Source: Entamoeba histolytica HM-1:IMSS (Eukaryota; Evosea; Mastigamoebida; Endamoebidae). From it: DNA of 14,699 nt. Numbering within the stretch: position 1 is the stretch's first letter; each line of letters begins with the position of its first letter. The notes under the pieces were generated by a model. That model ran no database searches. It was not told the DNA's origin and saw nothing but the letters and a program-made list of their open reading frames with translations. The translations under genes were made by a program, and so were the position numbers. The DNA is taken from positions 1-14,699 of the forward strand of contig NW_001915209.1 in the NCBI RefSeq assembly GCF_000208925.1. The letters are read 5' to 3'. Positions 1 to 8,681 of the stretch are shown here, in pieces.

Positions 1-367
1 AATAAAGAAATATGATGTATTTAATATATAATATCATTTATTATCAAATATAATAATATCAAATGATGATTTATTTTTATTTCAAAATATTTTGCATCAA
101 TAAAATATGTTGCTAAATATTTTGCATCATTAATTTTTGCGCTTTTTTATTGAGCTTTTTTTATTTGATTCAATAAAATTTGCATCCTTTATTTTTTTTC
201 TTTCTTTTCTTCTTTTATCATCTCTTTTTCTTTTCTTTCTTTTTCTTTCTTTTTATATTCTCTCCTTTCTACTTTTATTCTTTCTTCATCATATTCTACT
301 TCTTACTTTCTTTTTATTCTTTTATATATTTCTCTTCATTTCCAATTATTTGCTTTTTTTCGCTGCC
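1..367 (-). repeat. End repeat copy A: tail of a decayed repeated gene
   Basis: This stretch aligns base for base over most of its length with 13921-14264, in the same orientation. Its plus strand is a long pyrimidine run. Read on the minus strand from about 350 down to 187 it gives a Lys/Glu-rich charged peptide interrupted by one TAA, with recognisable segments KRIKRK and DEERIKVERREYKKKE that recur in the 13921-14264 copy. The pyrimidine run is therefore best explained as the antisense of a decayed charged protein tail, not as a simple repeat. Inside it the 15-mer AAATATTTTGCATCA occurs twice (85-99 and 115-129). The other copy has only one, as if 30 bp was lost between them. Homology stops near 367, where the other copy continues into coding-like sequence. 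The left edge is cut by the window. Confidence 0.75.
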
Positions 368-2791
368 TATTTTATTATATAAGTAAAATAAATGGATTAT
401 TTAGAAATTCATATTTGAAATGAATTTCTCAAATAAATAGCAAATTCATGTTATTTCAATTTAATTAATAAATATTTATGAATTAATTTAAATCAATAAG
501 AAATATACCAAACATAAAACATTAATTAAAATATAGACTAGAAATTGAACAATATTCAAAGAAACTTTAAACAATAAAACTAAAATAAAACTTATATGTT
601 TTATATAATATATTACTTATTCATTACAATTAATTAAATACAAAGAATTACAGAATAAATTATAAATATAGAATTTATTAAAGGGTTAAATATATACTGT
701 TGAAATATTATAAAATATTAACTTGTAAACTCAAAGAGTCACAAAAACAAAATCATTTTCTTTATCTTTCAGAAAATGAAAAATAACAAAAATATCATTT
801 CACTTTTATTGAATGAAATTATCATGTTTATTAAAATATTAAATATTATGCATTATTCATGAAAAGTTTCACATCTATAATTTCCTATTTATATCTAAAT
901 TTGTTAACATTAAATCTTAATTTATACTTTTAAATATTTTCAACCATAAATATATTTACATTATTAATGTAAATAAATTAGAAATGAATTAATACAAAAA
1001 GATGGTAATTTTTAATTATTATATAACAAGAATACAATAATAAATTAAATAATAACTATAACTACAATAATAAATAGTTGACTTGGATGATTTTTTTTAG
1101 AAACAATACCAAAGTTATTAAAATTATATGACATAATAACAATGAATATATACGTGAATTAATCTTGCATACTATTATGTTGATGATTTAACATTATATT
1201 TAATTGAAATAAAATCTCATAAATTAAACTATTTGATTATATTTTGTTTAACTAATATTATGAAAAAATATTAATTTTAAAAAATTATTAATTTGTTAAT
1301 TATTCTAAAATCCTTTATTTAACTTATAAAAATCACCCTTCATAAAAATTATCTTTTATTCATTTTGAATTATTTCATTATTCATCACTGAATAATTTTC
1401 TACATCAATTTTATATTTTTTTCATTTTGTTTCATTCATTATTATCATTTATATTTTTGATTATTTTTATACTATTTTGTCATTCAACACTTACAATATA
1501 TTCTTATTATTCTAATTTATATAAGTATAATCAAAATAATTAACTACAACATTAATAATTATTTCTTATTTAATACATTTGTTCAATATTATAAGGAAAA
1601 TACTTATTGAAATATATTTTATAATTATTCATTATACTCACAGTTATTTTAAATTTAATTCTCATCTTATTTTCTATCTTAAAATAGTAAATATAGATTT
1701 ATTCGAAAAAGATGTAAGAGTAATTAGAAGAATAACAAACACAAATAATAAAAGAATATGTAACTATTGTAAGGAATGACAAAGAAAGAAAACATTATTA
1801 ATTTACAAAACAAATAACATTAAAATTGAAATAAATAATCAGAAAATAATGACTTAATAAAGTAATGATTAAACAATAATGAGATAAAAAAATAATATAA
1901 TTAATAAATAAAAATGAATTAAATTGAAAGTAATGAATATGCTCAAGAAAGATTAAAGAATATTAACTAATTTTTAAATATATTTAATAGTACAAACTAT
2001 ATAATGAAGTAATAAAATTAAAATAAATGAAATCACAATCACAGAGATAATTGAACAAATAATTAATATATTTAAATGAAATAATAATTATTTATAGAAT
2101 ATTAAAAATTTAAGGAATAAATACGAAAAAGAATAAAATAATCTTAAATTTATTTAATATATTATGCTATTAAATAATGTAAAAATACGTAATAATTTAA
2201 AATTATATTAATAAATCGTTAAACAATAATTATTTAAAATATAGTAAATTTGTCAATTATTTTATTCATTTATTAAATATTATATTAATATTTAAATATT
2301 AAATTATGTTTATATACACGAATTATATACTAAACAAATATCTAAATAAATTTCAATCATTTAATATACTATTTATTCAAATCACATTTTTATTATTGAT
2401 CATTATAATTGATATATTTGCTTTATTATTAAACACTTAATAGTGAATGTTTTATTTAATGATAAAATACAAAACTAACAATTTTCATGTATTATTATTT
2501 TAGTTGATCATTATACTAATTAAAAATCAAATAAATCATATCACCATATTATTAATATAATATTTTTATTAAATTTTATATAAAAAATTAATCATCATTA
2601 TATAAATATTCTATTTATCTTATTATTACTTTAACTATTCATTTTTTGGTACTATTTTTTATTTACTTTGAATTTATTCAATAATTCACTTTACTTATTT
2701 ATCATTCTTTTTTTCTTTTTATTTATATTCGAATATTTTTATGTTTATTTTGTTACACCTCTTTTACCTTATTTTTCTTTTTTATTAATTT
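368..2791. other. AT-rich gene-free stretch
   Basis: I see no convincing gene in this stretch. Base composition is overwhelmingly A and T, and stop codons are frequent in all frames. The only open frame of note is 66 codons on the plus strand at 1579-1779. It starts MFNIIRKILI and ends with a more mixed segment (DVRVIRRITN, CNYCKE). It has no recognisable domain, and I do not call it a gene. Small perfect inverted repeats occur, such as AGAAATTCAT / ATGAATTTCT at 403-412 and 420-429, as expected by chance and slippage in such DNA. No tRNA or rRNA sequence is seen. Confidence 0.6.
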
Positions 2792-2809
2792 TTAATTTTA
2801 ATTTAATAC
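2792..2809 (+). repeat. Left target-site duplication of the SINE
   Basis: The 18 bases TTAATTTTAATTTAATAC end directly before the SINE start and recur perfectly at 3364-3381, just after its tail. A longer imperfect match extends to the left, with TTTATTAATTTT at 2781 and again near 3360, differing by a small insertion. This is the expected mark of target-primed insertion. The low complexity of the sequence lowers certainty. Confidence 0.65.
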
Positions 2810-3007
2810 GAGATCGAAGGTGGCACGTCTGAAACACCACACACAAACCCTAGTACAAATTCATTCTTCGACTCTCCCAGTTATTATCTGGTTATGACGG
2901 TGCCTTTGAATTAGGAATGTATTAGGGAATGCTGCAAAGGGTGCAGCAAGAGAATACAGTAGAATATTACGTGGATGTAATATAAGAATCTACTGAAGTG
3001 TGGGTAT

Positions 3008-3060
3008 GACTAAAAGAAGATTAGTCAAAGTAAGACTAAAAAGAAGATTAGTCAAAGTAA
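3008..3060 (+). repeat. Two 26-27 bp internal repeats of the SINE
   Basis: Copy one is 3008-3033 (26 bp) and copy two is 3034-3060 (27 bp). Both follow GACTAAAAGAAGATTAGTCAAAGTAA, with one extra A in the second. Each unit contains the inverted pair GACTAA / TTAGTC and could fold into a short hairpin in RNA. The repeat number varies between copies of this SINE family, so this copy belongs to a two-unit size class. Confidence 0.85.
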
Positions 3061-3280
3061 TACAGTAGTAATAAAATGATTCCTTCTTCCATTCATAAAA
3101 TAAGAAAAATGAAATTCCTTAAAATTAAGGCAGAAAACAAACAAAGGCTTAAAAAGAAGAAATAAGCAGAAGAAGTTTGAAAAACCTTAATAGGAAAAAT
3201 AAAGCAAAGAAGTGCTTTCCTCATTTTGCAAGACAAACCTAAATGATAGGTTCAACAAAGAGATTACTCTTTTTTAATAA

Positions 3281-3310
3281 GCTCAGGGATGGGATTAGTC
3301 TCCCCTGAGC
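3281..3310 (+). other. 3' stem-loop of the SINE
   Basis: GCTCAGGG (3281-3288) pairs perfectly with CCCTGAGC (3303-3310) across a 14-base loop that holds GGGATTAGTC. The right arm and loop are conserved in the LINE tail at 11171-11230, but the left arm is not: the LINE reads CTCATTGACGGGATTAG there. This could be part of the signal by which the LINE machinery recognises the SINE RNA, which is inference. Confidence 0.5.
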
Positions 3311-3363
3311 TAGGAAGAATAGATGAAAATTCCATTAATACTTAATTAACTAATTTTTATTTA

Positions 3364-3381
3364 TTAATTTTAATTTAATAC
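3364..3381 (+). repeat. Right target-site duplication of the SINE
   Basis: This is a perfect 18-base match to 2792-2809. It lies about 14 bp beyond the last base that the SINE tail shares with the LINE tail, leaving a short AT-rich spacer. Confidence 0.65.
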
Positions 3382-3822
3382 TATTGAATTTTTCCAATTT
3401 TCAAATACACTTATAACATATTTCTATTTATTTTTTACAATCTATATTTTGTTCAATTTATTTTAATTTTCATTAGAATGAAAAAATTCATACCATCAAT
3501 TTATATGGTTTAAAATAAGACACATTATAAAGTCTAAATACTTACAAATATAAATTAATTTTATTCAACAAAATAGTATGTAAAATGATAAAAAAAATTG
3601 AGAAATGAAATTAACTGATAGTGAGAATTATTCACTAATTTAAATAAAATACGAAGAAGATTGAAATTATTGTCAGAATCAAATATATTTAATGAAATAG
3701 TTTTAAATTGATATTTTGAATTTTATCGAAGAATTTAGGTATGATATCTCATGACATTTTTATTTCTATTTCAATAGTATTTATCATTTTTTGAGTTGAT
3801 AACTTCTGGTTGTTATTTGAAA

Positions 3823-4101
3823 CTAGTTCATATTTTCATTATTTTCACAATATGTCAGAAATGACAATTTTTCACTTTTGATGAATTTTGAATTTATTAC
3901 ACTATTCATTCTATATAATCTAACATTTTCATTATGTGTGTACATTGTCCATTTATCTCAAATAATGAAGTTGTCATCGTTCATTCTAATTGAATAATTT
4001 AATTCACATTTTGCAGTTATAATTTACTGAATCATTTTATGTAAAATAAACAAGATACTATTCAATTCTGTGAATGTCTTGCTCCAAAAGTTGTTATTAT
4101 A
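3823..4101 (-). pseudogene. Possible decayed gene fragment, unidentified
   Basis: On the minus strand one frame can be followed from about 4101 down to a TAG at 3823-3825, roughly 90 codons. It is interrupted only by TAA at 4024-4026 and TGA at 3958-3960. In such AT-rich DNA this is longer than usual, and the translation is of mixed composition, with segments WSKTFTELN, MNDDNFII and DKWTMYTHNENV. The piece around the TGA (NDDNFII, stop, DK) faintly recalls the heat-shock-factor DNA-binding core, where a Trp sits before Asp. The following residues do not continue that match, so I do not assign a family. Chance openness is a real alternative. Confidence 0.25.
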
Positions 4102-4198
4102 ATATATCTGAATAGAGGAAAATAGAATAAGATAAATATTTATTGTATTTCAAGTTTGATATATTTAATGGTAAATATTATTTCATTTATTACTTCTA

Positions 4199-4236
4199 AG
4201 ACTGTTCTTTCGTCGCTTACTCGTTTCAAACAGTCT
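4199..4236. other. Mixed-composition hairpin in AT-rich DNA
   Basis: AGACTGTT (4199-4206) pairs with AACAGTCT (4229-4236) over a 22-base loop containing the unusually CpG-rich CTTTCGTCGCTTACTCG. The same DNA encodes a minus-strand 19-residue basic peptide (ATG at 4240-4242, stop at 4183-4185; MKRLFETSKRRKNSLRSNK). A T-rich tract ending in TTTCAG lies just upstream, like a splice acceptor. Whether this is an RNA structure, a last exon or a gene relic cannot be decided here. Confidence 0.3.
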
Positions 4237-5215
4237 CTTCATCTCTGAAATTAAAAAAAATAATTTCCATTCAATTTAAATATTTTATGTAAGTTGTATT
4301 CCATTTAACACGCAAGAAATATCAAAAATGTGGTTTTGTTATTATTTATAAAATGTATTGAAATAGAGTGTTAAATCATCCTGTTTCAATTTAAGATTAT
4401 GGAGAATAAAGCAAAGACTATATAATTAGAGGTTCTGTTTTTATGAAATTACGTTTACTTAATAATTTTGTTAAAGATATTGATTTCTTTAAAAGCAAAA
4501 AATGAGTAGATAGTTTATTTAAATGATAGTATAATATAGTAATAGGTTGTTGTGATTTAGATAAATACACTGAGCCAAAAAAAAAAAATCTGGACTATGT
4601 TTAAATTACATTAAATTTTTATAGAATGATGTTAAAATGTATTAAATTATATTCATTTTAAAAAGAAAATAGTTCATAAAAATTAAAAAGTATCAAAATT
4701 TTATTGAAATTTATAAATAGGTTATTTATTCTTAAAATAGTAGATTATTTTTTGCTCGTCCTATTCTTGATGATAAAATGTAAATACAATACATCTCACT
4801 TTGTTTTGAACATCCTGATTTTTTAATAAAAAAATTGTCCAACAAAAATGAGTTGTTTGTGTTATTTTTTTTTTGAAATTAGCAACTGTTTATTATCCAT
4901 TTAAATATCAACACTCATAACAATTTTGGTAAATTCTTAGGTAAATCAAATTTACATATTAATTACAAATAAAAAAACTCATTAAAAGAAGTTACTATTT
5001 AATTAACTAACTACAATGAGAATGAATTAGGATCAATCTTATCAACACCCTTTTATCAAAAATATCAATAACTATTCTTTTAAAAATTAAAACAAAAAAA
5101 AACGTTTTGATTTACATGTCTCTCAGCCACAAGAATTAGATGACAAGTACAATAACTAATATTATTAGTAATGCATTGTTTTTTTTTTAAATTTTAAATC
5201 AAAAACCATGGTTTA

Positions 5216-5232
5216 TATTTTGTTATATATTA
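5216..5232 (+). repeat. 17-bp direct repeat flanking the small gene, left copy
   Basis: TATTTTGTTATATATTA occurs here, about 50 bp before the 103-residue gene, and again at 5665-5681, about 70 bp after it. The match is perfect, but the sequence is low in complexity. It could be a duplication made by insertion, a shared regulatory or RNA 3'-end motif, or chance. Confidence 0.4.
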
Positions 5233-5254
5233 CAAAAATTAATAAAAACAAAAA

Positions 5255-5287
5255 ATGATGAGTTTTCAACTAAAAACAAACAAATGA
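5255..5287 (+). promoter_or_regulatory. Possible upstream ORF overlapping the start of the 103-residue gene
   Basis: An ATG ATG pair at 5255-5260 opens a ten-codon frame (MMSFQLKTNK). Its TGA at 5285-5287 overlaps the start codon of the next gene as ATGA. If transcription starts upstream of 5255, this would force termination and re-initiation at the real start. Entamoeba leaders are usually only 5-20 nt, so the mRNA may begin downstream of it and the arrangement may be silent. Confidence 0.3.
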
Positions 5288-5595
5288 ATAAAGATAAAGA
5301 AAAAGGTCCAAAACCAAATAAAAATGAAGATAAAACAGAAAGTGAGAAACGACAATGGAAAACAAAATATGACGACTCTACTATTCGAATTAGACTTGAA
5401 AAAAATTTGTATGAGAAGTTAATTGCTATTAAAGAAGTTAATGCCACTCAAAGACTATCACTGAATAAAATTATCAATCGTTTGTATGATAGTTATATCA
5501 CAAGAAACCCACAGTTTGCTTCTATTGACAGTCAAGTTGTAAGTGAACAAGACCAACTACCAAAATCAAGTGAGGTTGAAGAAAAAAAAGACTGA
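5284..5595 (+). CDS. Small ribbon-helix-helix-like protein
   Basis: The protein has 103 residues. The N-terminus (1-30) is Lys/Glu-rich and probably disordered. Residues 32-40 (STIRIRLEK) form a predicted beta strand with alternating polar and hydrophobic residues. They are followed by helix 41-53 (NLYEKLIAIKEVN), a turn, and helix 59-73 (SLNKIINRLYDSYIT). This strand-helix-helix order, with Leu at the start of helix A and Ser opening helix B, is the pattern of the ribbon-helix-helix (Arc/MetJ/CopG) fold. That fold binds DNA as a dimer through the paired strands. The tail (74-103) is acidic and polar. The start at 5284 is the only in-frame ATG before the domain. No family was identified by name. 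RHH proteins are common in prokaryotes and rare in eukaryotes, so the fold call is an inference from a short motif. The frame is open and codon use is ordinary for the window, which supports a real gene. Confidence 0.65.
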   Translation: MNKDKEKGPKPNKNEDKTESEKRQWKTKYDDSTIRIRLEKNLYEKLIAIKEVNATQRLSLNKIINRLYDSYITRNPQFASIDSQVVSEQDQLPKSSEVEEKKD

Positions 5596-5664
5596 GAAAT
5601 TAACTAAAATAACTTATTATTTTGTATTGTTTTATACAACAATTTATTTTCAATCTTTCTGATG

Positions 5665-5681
5665 TATTTTGTTATATATTA
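5665..5681 (+). repeat. 17-bp direct repeat flanking the small gene, right copy
   Basis: This is a perfect copy of 5216-5232, lying 70 bp after the stop codon of the 103-residue gene. Confidence 0.4.
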
Positions 5682-5727
5682 AAATTTTATAAAGAAAAGT
5701 AGTTAAAAAGTGTTATTAGGTTTTTTT

Positions 5728-6305
5728 CTACCATTCTTCGCTCACCAATAATTATCCTATCTCTAGTCTTAAGAATGAATACCCAACAACTACTCAATCC
5801 TTTTAGTTTTTTTTTATGTTAAGAAGTGTGAATTTAGACTCTTTATTCATTACTTTGTTTAGGTTGAATTATGTTTTTTCAAACATGCTAGAATTAAACT
5901 ATTCTTCGTTTAAGTAACATTTCTTCTTAATTTTAATACGTGCTAAAACTCCTCCTTCTTTACTTTCTTGTTTTAAGAAGAATATAACCTCACTATTATA
6001 TGATTATGATTAATTTCTTTTAGTCTCAATAACAACGTGAATATCCATTCTATTTAGTTATACCAATATTAGCAAATATACTTGCATTTTAACAAGTAGG
6101 TAATACTATTGTCTTTATAAATATATACTCTTTTATTATTATAAGTGATGTCCTATAATAAATAATAGTCACTCACATTCTTACAGTATTATGTAAGACA
6201 TTTTCTAACCAAATGTAACATCATAACCAGATGATAATTGGTGGTTCAATGTTTTGATTAATTTTCATGTTTGTTTAGTGTCTCTGACGTGAAACGTTTA
6301 AATCT
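5728..6305 (-). mobile_element. Probable diverged SINE relic
   Basis: Read on the minus strand, this segment carries several blocks of the SINE at 2810-3350 in the same order. CACGTCAGAGACAC (6292-6279) matches CACGTCTGAAACAC near 2824. TTATCATCTGGTTATGAT (6237-6220) matches TTATTATCTGGTTATGAC near 2881. The spacing of these two blocks is 55 bp here and 57 bp in the SINE. GACTAAAAGAAATTAATCA (6025-6007) resembles the SINE internal repeat. A last block, GGTGAGCGAAGAATGG (5746 downward), weakly resembles the shared LINE/SINE tail. The total length of about 575 bp is close to that of a SINE. No protein is encoded. It may be an old SINE1 copy or another SINE family sharing its 5' region. Confidence 0.5.
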
Positions 6306-6408
6306 TTTAAAAACATGAAAAAAATACCGAAAAAAAAACTGTAAAAGAGGAATAAAAAGGTTGTAGAGACAAAGAAAAGAGACAATATAAAAACCGATGG
6401 ATCTTCCT

Positions 6409-6427
6409 TTTTTATAAAAACTCAAAA
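6409..6427 (+). promoter_or_regulatory. TATA-like promoter element of the EF-hand gene
   Basis: CTTTTTTATAAAAACTCAA places TATAAAAA about 25-32 bp before the ATG at 6445. That distance suits a TATA-like element with the very short leaders typical of Entamoeba. The 14 bases TTTTTTATAAAAAC are identical to the stretch upstream of the U2AF gene (complement of about 11149-11162), which supports a shared core-promoter design. Confidence 0.5.
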
Positions 6428-6444
6428 AGACTAGTTAAGTATAA

Positions 6445-8421
6445 ATGTCAAGAGAAAGTTTTATAATTCAATTCAATGGAGCAAGTTCAATGATAAAAAA
6501 AAATAAAATTCCTGTTGCTCGTTGTGTTAATTTAACAATGGAAACATTTAGTAATAAAACACCTAATTGTGAAGAATTACTTTCAATGTTATGGAGAATA
6601 ACTTCAAAGTCAGATGATGTTAGTGTTGAAACTTTTGTGAAAACAATGCAACACTTAGACAATTTATATTTTAAAACAGGTGAACTAAATGGTCAAGTAA
6701 TTATTACAGCTGCATTTTTTTCATTAGACTCTTCTTATGACTATTCACTTGATAGTAAAGAAGTATCAGACTTTTTCAAAAGAATTGGTGATAAGAAAAA
6801 TTCAAAAAAGATCAAAGAATATATCAAACAAAATGATGAAAATGGGGATGGTGTTTTACAATTAGATGAATTTCTTGGTGCATTTGATTCAATTTATAAA
6901 ATTAATTCTATCCCTATTAATGATTACTTAAAAGTTATAGAATTTACTGACTTTTCAAAAAGATATGACTTACTTCCAAAAAAGAAAGGAAAAGCATTGC
7001 AAGAAGATGTTGTTCAAGAATTAATTAAGGACATTCCATTAAATGAACGTAAAGGTATTGAAACACAACTTTCTGTACTTATTTTTCTTTCTTCAAAAGA
7101 TAAAAAAACAATATCAAGAGAAGAATATGTAAAAGTACGTCGTGAAATTAATTATATTAAAACTAAAATTGGAAGAATTACAACCGAAGTTTTAATGACT
7201 TGTACTTTTAGAACTCTTGATAAGTCATGTTCTGCTTCATTAGATAATAATGATTTAACAAGAATGTTAAAGGCTTCTGGAATGGAATCAAAAAAGAAAG
7301 TTGTATTACAATATATTAATGATTTAGATGAAAATGGAGATGGAGTATTACAATTAGATGAGATGCTTAGTATCTTGAAAGTATTTGTCAATAAACATAA
7401 TTTTGATATTGAAAAGTATCTAAAGAATTTAGATGCAAGAACTCCTGCTGATATTGTTGAATGTTCTTTTAAAGAACCAATTAAAATCCCAAACAACAAC
7501 TTTATTGTTAATGATCACTTAACTTCAAATGATTCAGAACAAATTACTTTTGCCTTGTTTGATGCTACTATCAAATGTAAATTAGGAGAATCTTATTCAA
7601 CAAGTCAAGAAACATTTAAATTTTTATTTTTTGTTGCAGATATACACAATCAAGGATTTATTACCAAAACACAATTTAGTTTGATTATGAAATTCTTAGA
7701 CTCTACTAATGGAAAAATAGAAAATGACCCTGCCTTATGTCGTATTTGTTTCCAACTTCAAGGAAAGAAAGAAATTGGAGTAGATGACCTTCAAACATTA
7801 TGCAGTAAAATGGGACAACCTTTTAGTAGTGAGCAAGAAGCTATTAATGAGTTAGTGATGTATGACGATAATAGAAATGGATTAATTGATGAAGATGAAT
7901 TTGTATATTTAATGACTGAAGATGACGAATTAAAGATGGATGATTCAATTGAAGAACACCTAAGAAAGAACGCAAGAAAAGCAATTAAGCTATTTAGAGT
8001 GTATGACACTAATAGAGATGGACTTCTTAATGAAACTGAAGTTGGAGAAATATTTATTGCTCAATGGCATCAATGTTCTCCTAATAACCAAAAAGCTATT
8101 CATATTGGATTTCTTAAAAATCAACAAAATGATTTTATTGATGAAAATAGATTTGTAGTTTTATGTCAAGAATTAGAAGCATCAATGAATGAAGATGATT
8201 CTGGAGAAATCAATATTGATAAACTCCTAACTAATTTCTTTTATTTCTACGTCCCAAATGGAAGCAATTTGATGGATAAAGAAACACTTGAAAAAGTACT
8301 TATTCAATTTAAACTTCCATCGTCTCCAGTCCTTATTCAAAAATTGCTTACGTCAAGCAATTCTTTTAATATGATCACTTTTGAAAATTTTTCAAAATAT
8401 ATAAGTCAACATCTTCAATAA
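6445..8421 (+). CDS. Large EF-hand calcium-binding protein
   Basis: The protein has 658 residues and appears soluble: no signal peptide or membrane segment is seen. At least four canonical 12-residue EF-hand loops are visible. Loops 131-142 and 295-306 are identical (DENGDGVLQLDE); the others are 474-485 (DDNRNGLIDEDE) and 521-532 (DTNRDGLLNETE). Degenerate loops lie at 95-106, 259-270 (ending in Asp, not Glu), about 399-410, and 582-593. Loops pair as 95/131 and 259/295. Together with the identical second loop of each pair, this suggests that the N-terminal half arose by duplication of a degenerate-plus-canonical unit. No kinase, protease or lipid-binding domain accompanies the EF-hands, so it is probably a calcium sensor or scaffold. 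The gene lies 260 bp upstream of the IMD-VCA gene on the same strand. The first ATG is used, with a TATA-like element 25-32 bp before it. The specific partner is unknown. Confidence 0.88.
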   Translation: MSRESFIIQFNGASSMIKKNKIPVARCVNLTMETFSNKTPNCEELLSMLWRITSKSDDVSVETFVKTMQHLDNLYFKTGELNGQVIITAAFFSLDSSYDYSLDSKEVSDFFKRIGDKKNSKKIKEYIKQNDENGDGVLQLDEFLGAFDSIYKINSIPINDYLKVIEFTDFSKRYDLLPKKKGKALQEDVVQELIKDIPLNERKGIETQLSVLIFLSSKDKKTISREEYVKVRREINYIKTKIGRITTEVLMTCTFRTLDKSCSASLDNNDLTRMLKASGMESKKKVVLQYINDLDENGDGVLQLDEMLSILKVFVNKHNFDIEKYLKNLDARTPADIVECSFKEPIKIPNNNFIVNDHLTSNDSEQITFALFDATIKCKLGESYSTSQETFKFLFFVADIHNQGFITKTQFSLIMKFLDSTNGKIENDPALCRICFQLQGKKEIGVDDLQTLCSKMGQPFSSEQEAINELVMYDDNRNGLIDEDEFVYLMTEDDELKMDDSIEEHLRKNARKAIKLFRVYDTNRDGLLNETEVGEIFIAQWHQCSPNNQKAIHIGFLKNQQNDFIDENRFVVLCQELEASMNEDDSGEINIDKLLTNFFYFYVPNGSNLMDKETLEKVLIQFKLPSSPVLIQKLLTSSNSFNMITFENFSKYISQHLQ

Positions 8422-8681
8422 CCTTTTATCTTTTTGTTTTTTTTAGATATCAACATCCTTTATCTCAATTCAGGACAATCTTTTTGTTTCATTATAAAAT
8501 TCATGAAAATTAAGACTGCTGTATGATTTTTTTACAAAGTTAGGTGTAAATAAAATATTAGAAAAATAAGTTCAAAAAAAAAATTGGAATAAATAAATGA
8601 GAAAAAATGGAACAAACTTGAACATAGAAAAAAAGAGAATAATAAAAACTAGAAAACAGAACTTAAAAATAAGATAAAATA
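8422..8681 (+). promoter_or_regulatory. Intergenic spacer with GAAC-type element before the IMD-VCA gene
   Basis: This is a 260-bp spacer without a gene. The last 45 bases hold AATAAAAACT (8641-8650), which could serve as a TATA-like element, and AGAACTTA, with GAAC at 8659-8662, twenty bases before the ATG at 8682. The GAAC element is a known core-promoter motif of E. histolytica protein genes and has a variable position. The T-rich stretch after 8421 would serve 3'-end formation of the EF-hand mRNA. Confidence 0.45.

Larger units (their letters stand above)
2810..3350 (+). mobile_element. Entamoeba SINE1-type retrotransposon, near full length
   Basis: This is a 540-bp island of mixed composition within AT-rich DNA. 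It begins GAGATCGAAGGTGGCACGTC and carries two 26-27 bp internal repeats at 3008-3060. It ends with a tail (GGGATTAGTCTCCCCTGAGC, then AGGAAGAATAGA and ATTAATACTTA) that it shares with the LINE fragment on the opposite strand at 11171-11230. SINE1 of E. histolytica is about 550 bp, has a variable number of 26-bp internal repeats, and borrows its 3' end from the partner LINE, which supplies the transposition machinery. All three traits fit. No protein is encoded. It is flanked by a candidate 18-bp duplication (2792-2809 and 3364-3381), so the copy looks full length and fairly recent. Family assignment is from memory of the family's features. Confidence 0.9.
3382..5215. other. AT-rich stretch with no clear gene
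   Basis: No intact gene is visible. Composition is less extreme than at 368-2791. A possible decayed minus-strand reading frame lies at 3823-4101 and a small mixed-composition hairpin at 4199-4236; both are listed separately. The rest, including 4250-5215, shows stop codons in all frames and nothing I can name. Confidence 0.5.

Noticed and set aside
137..386. Plus-strand open frames rich in Phe, Leu and Ser that look like membrane proteins
   Set aside because: They lie on the pyrimidine-rich antisense of a charged coding tail; the repeated copy at 13921-14264 shows the minus-strand meaning, and hydrophobicity is a product of T-rich codons.
1579..1779. 66-residue plus-strand frame with a Cys pair near the end
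   Set aside because: No domain, no promoter-like element and a composition close to its surroundings; mentioned in the AT-rich region entry only.
2810..3350. The SINE considered as a structural RNA gene or tRNA array unit
   Set aside because: No cloverleaf or tRNA boxes are convincing, and the tail shared with the LINE plus flanking duplication explain it as a retroelement.
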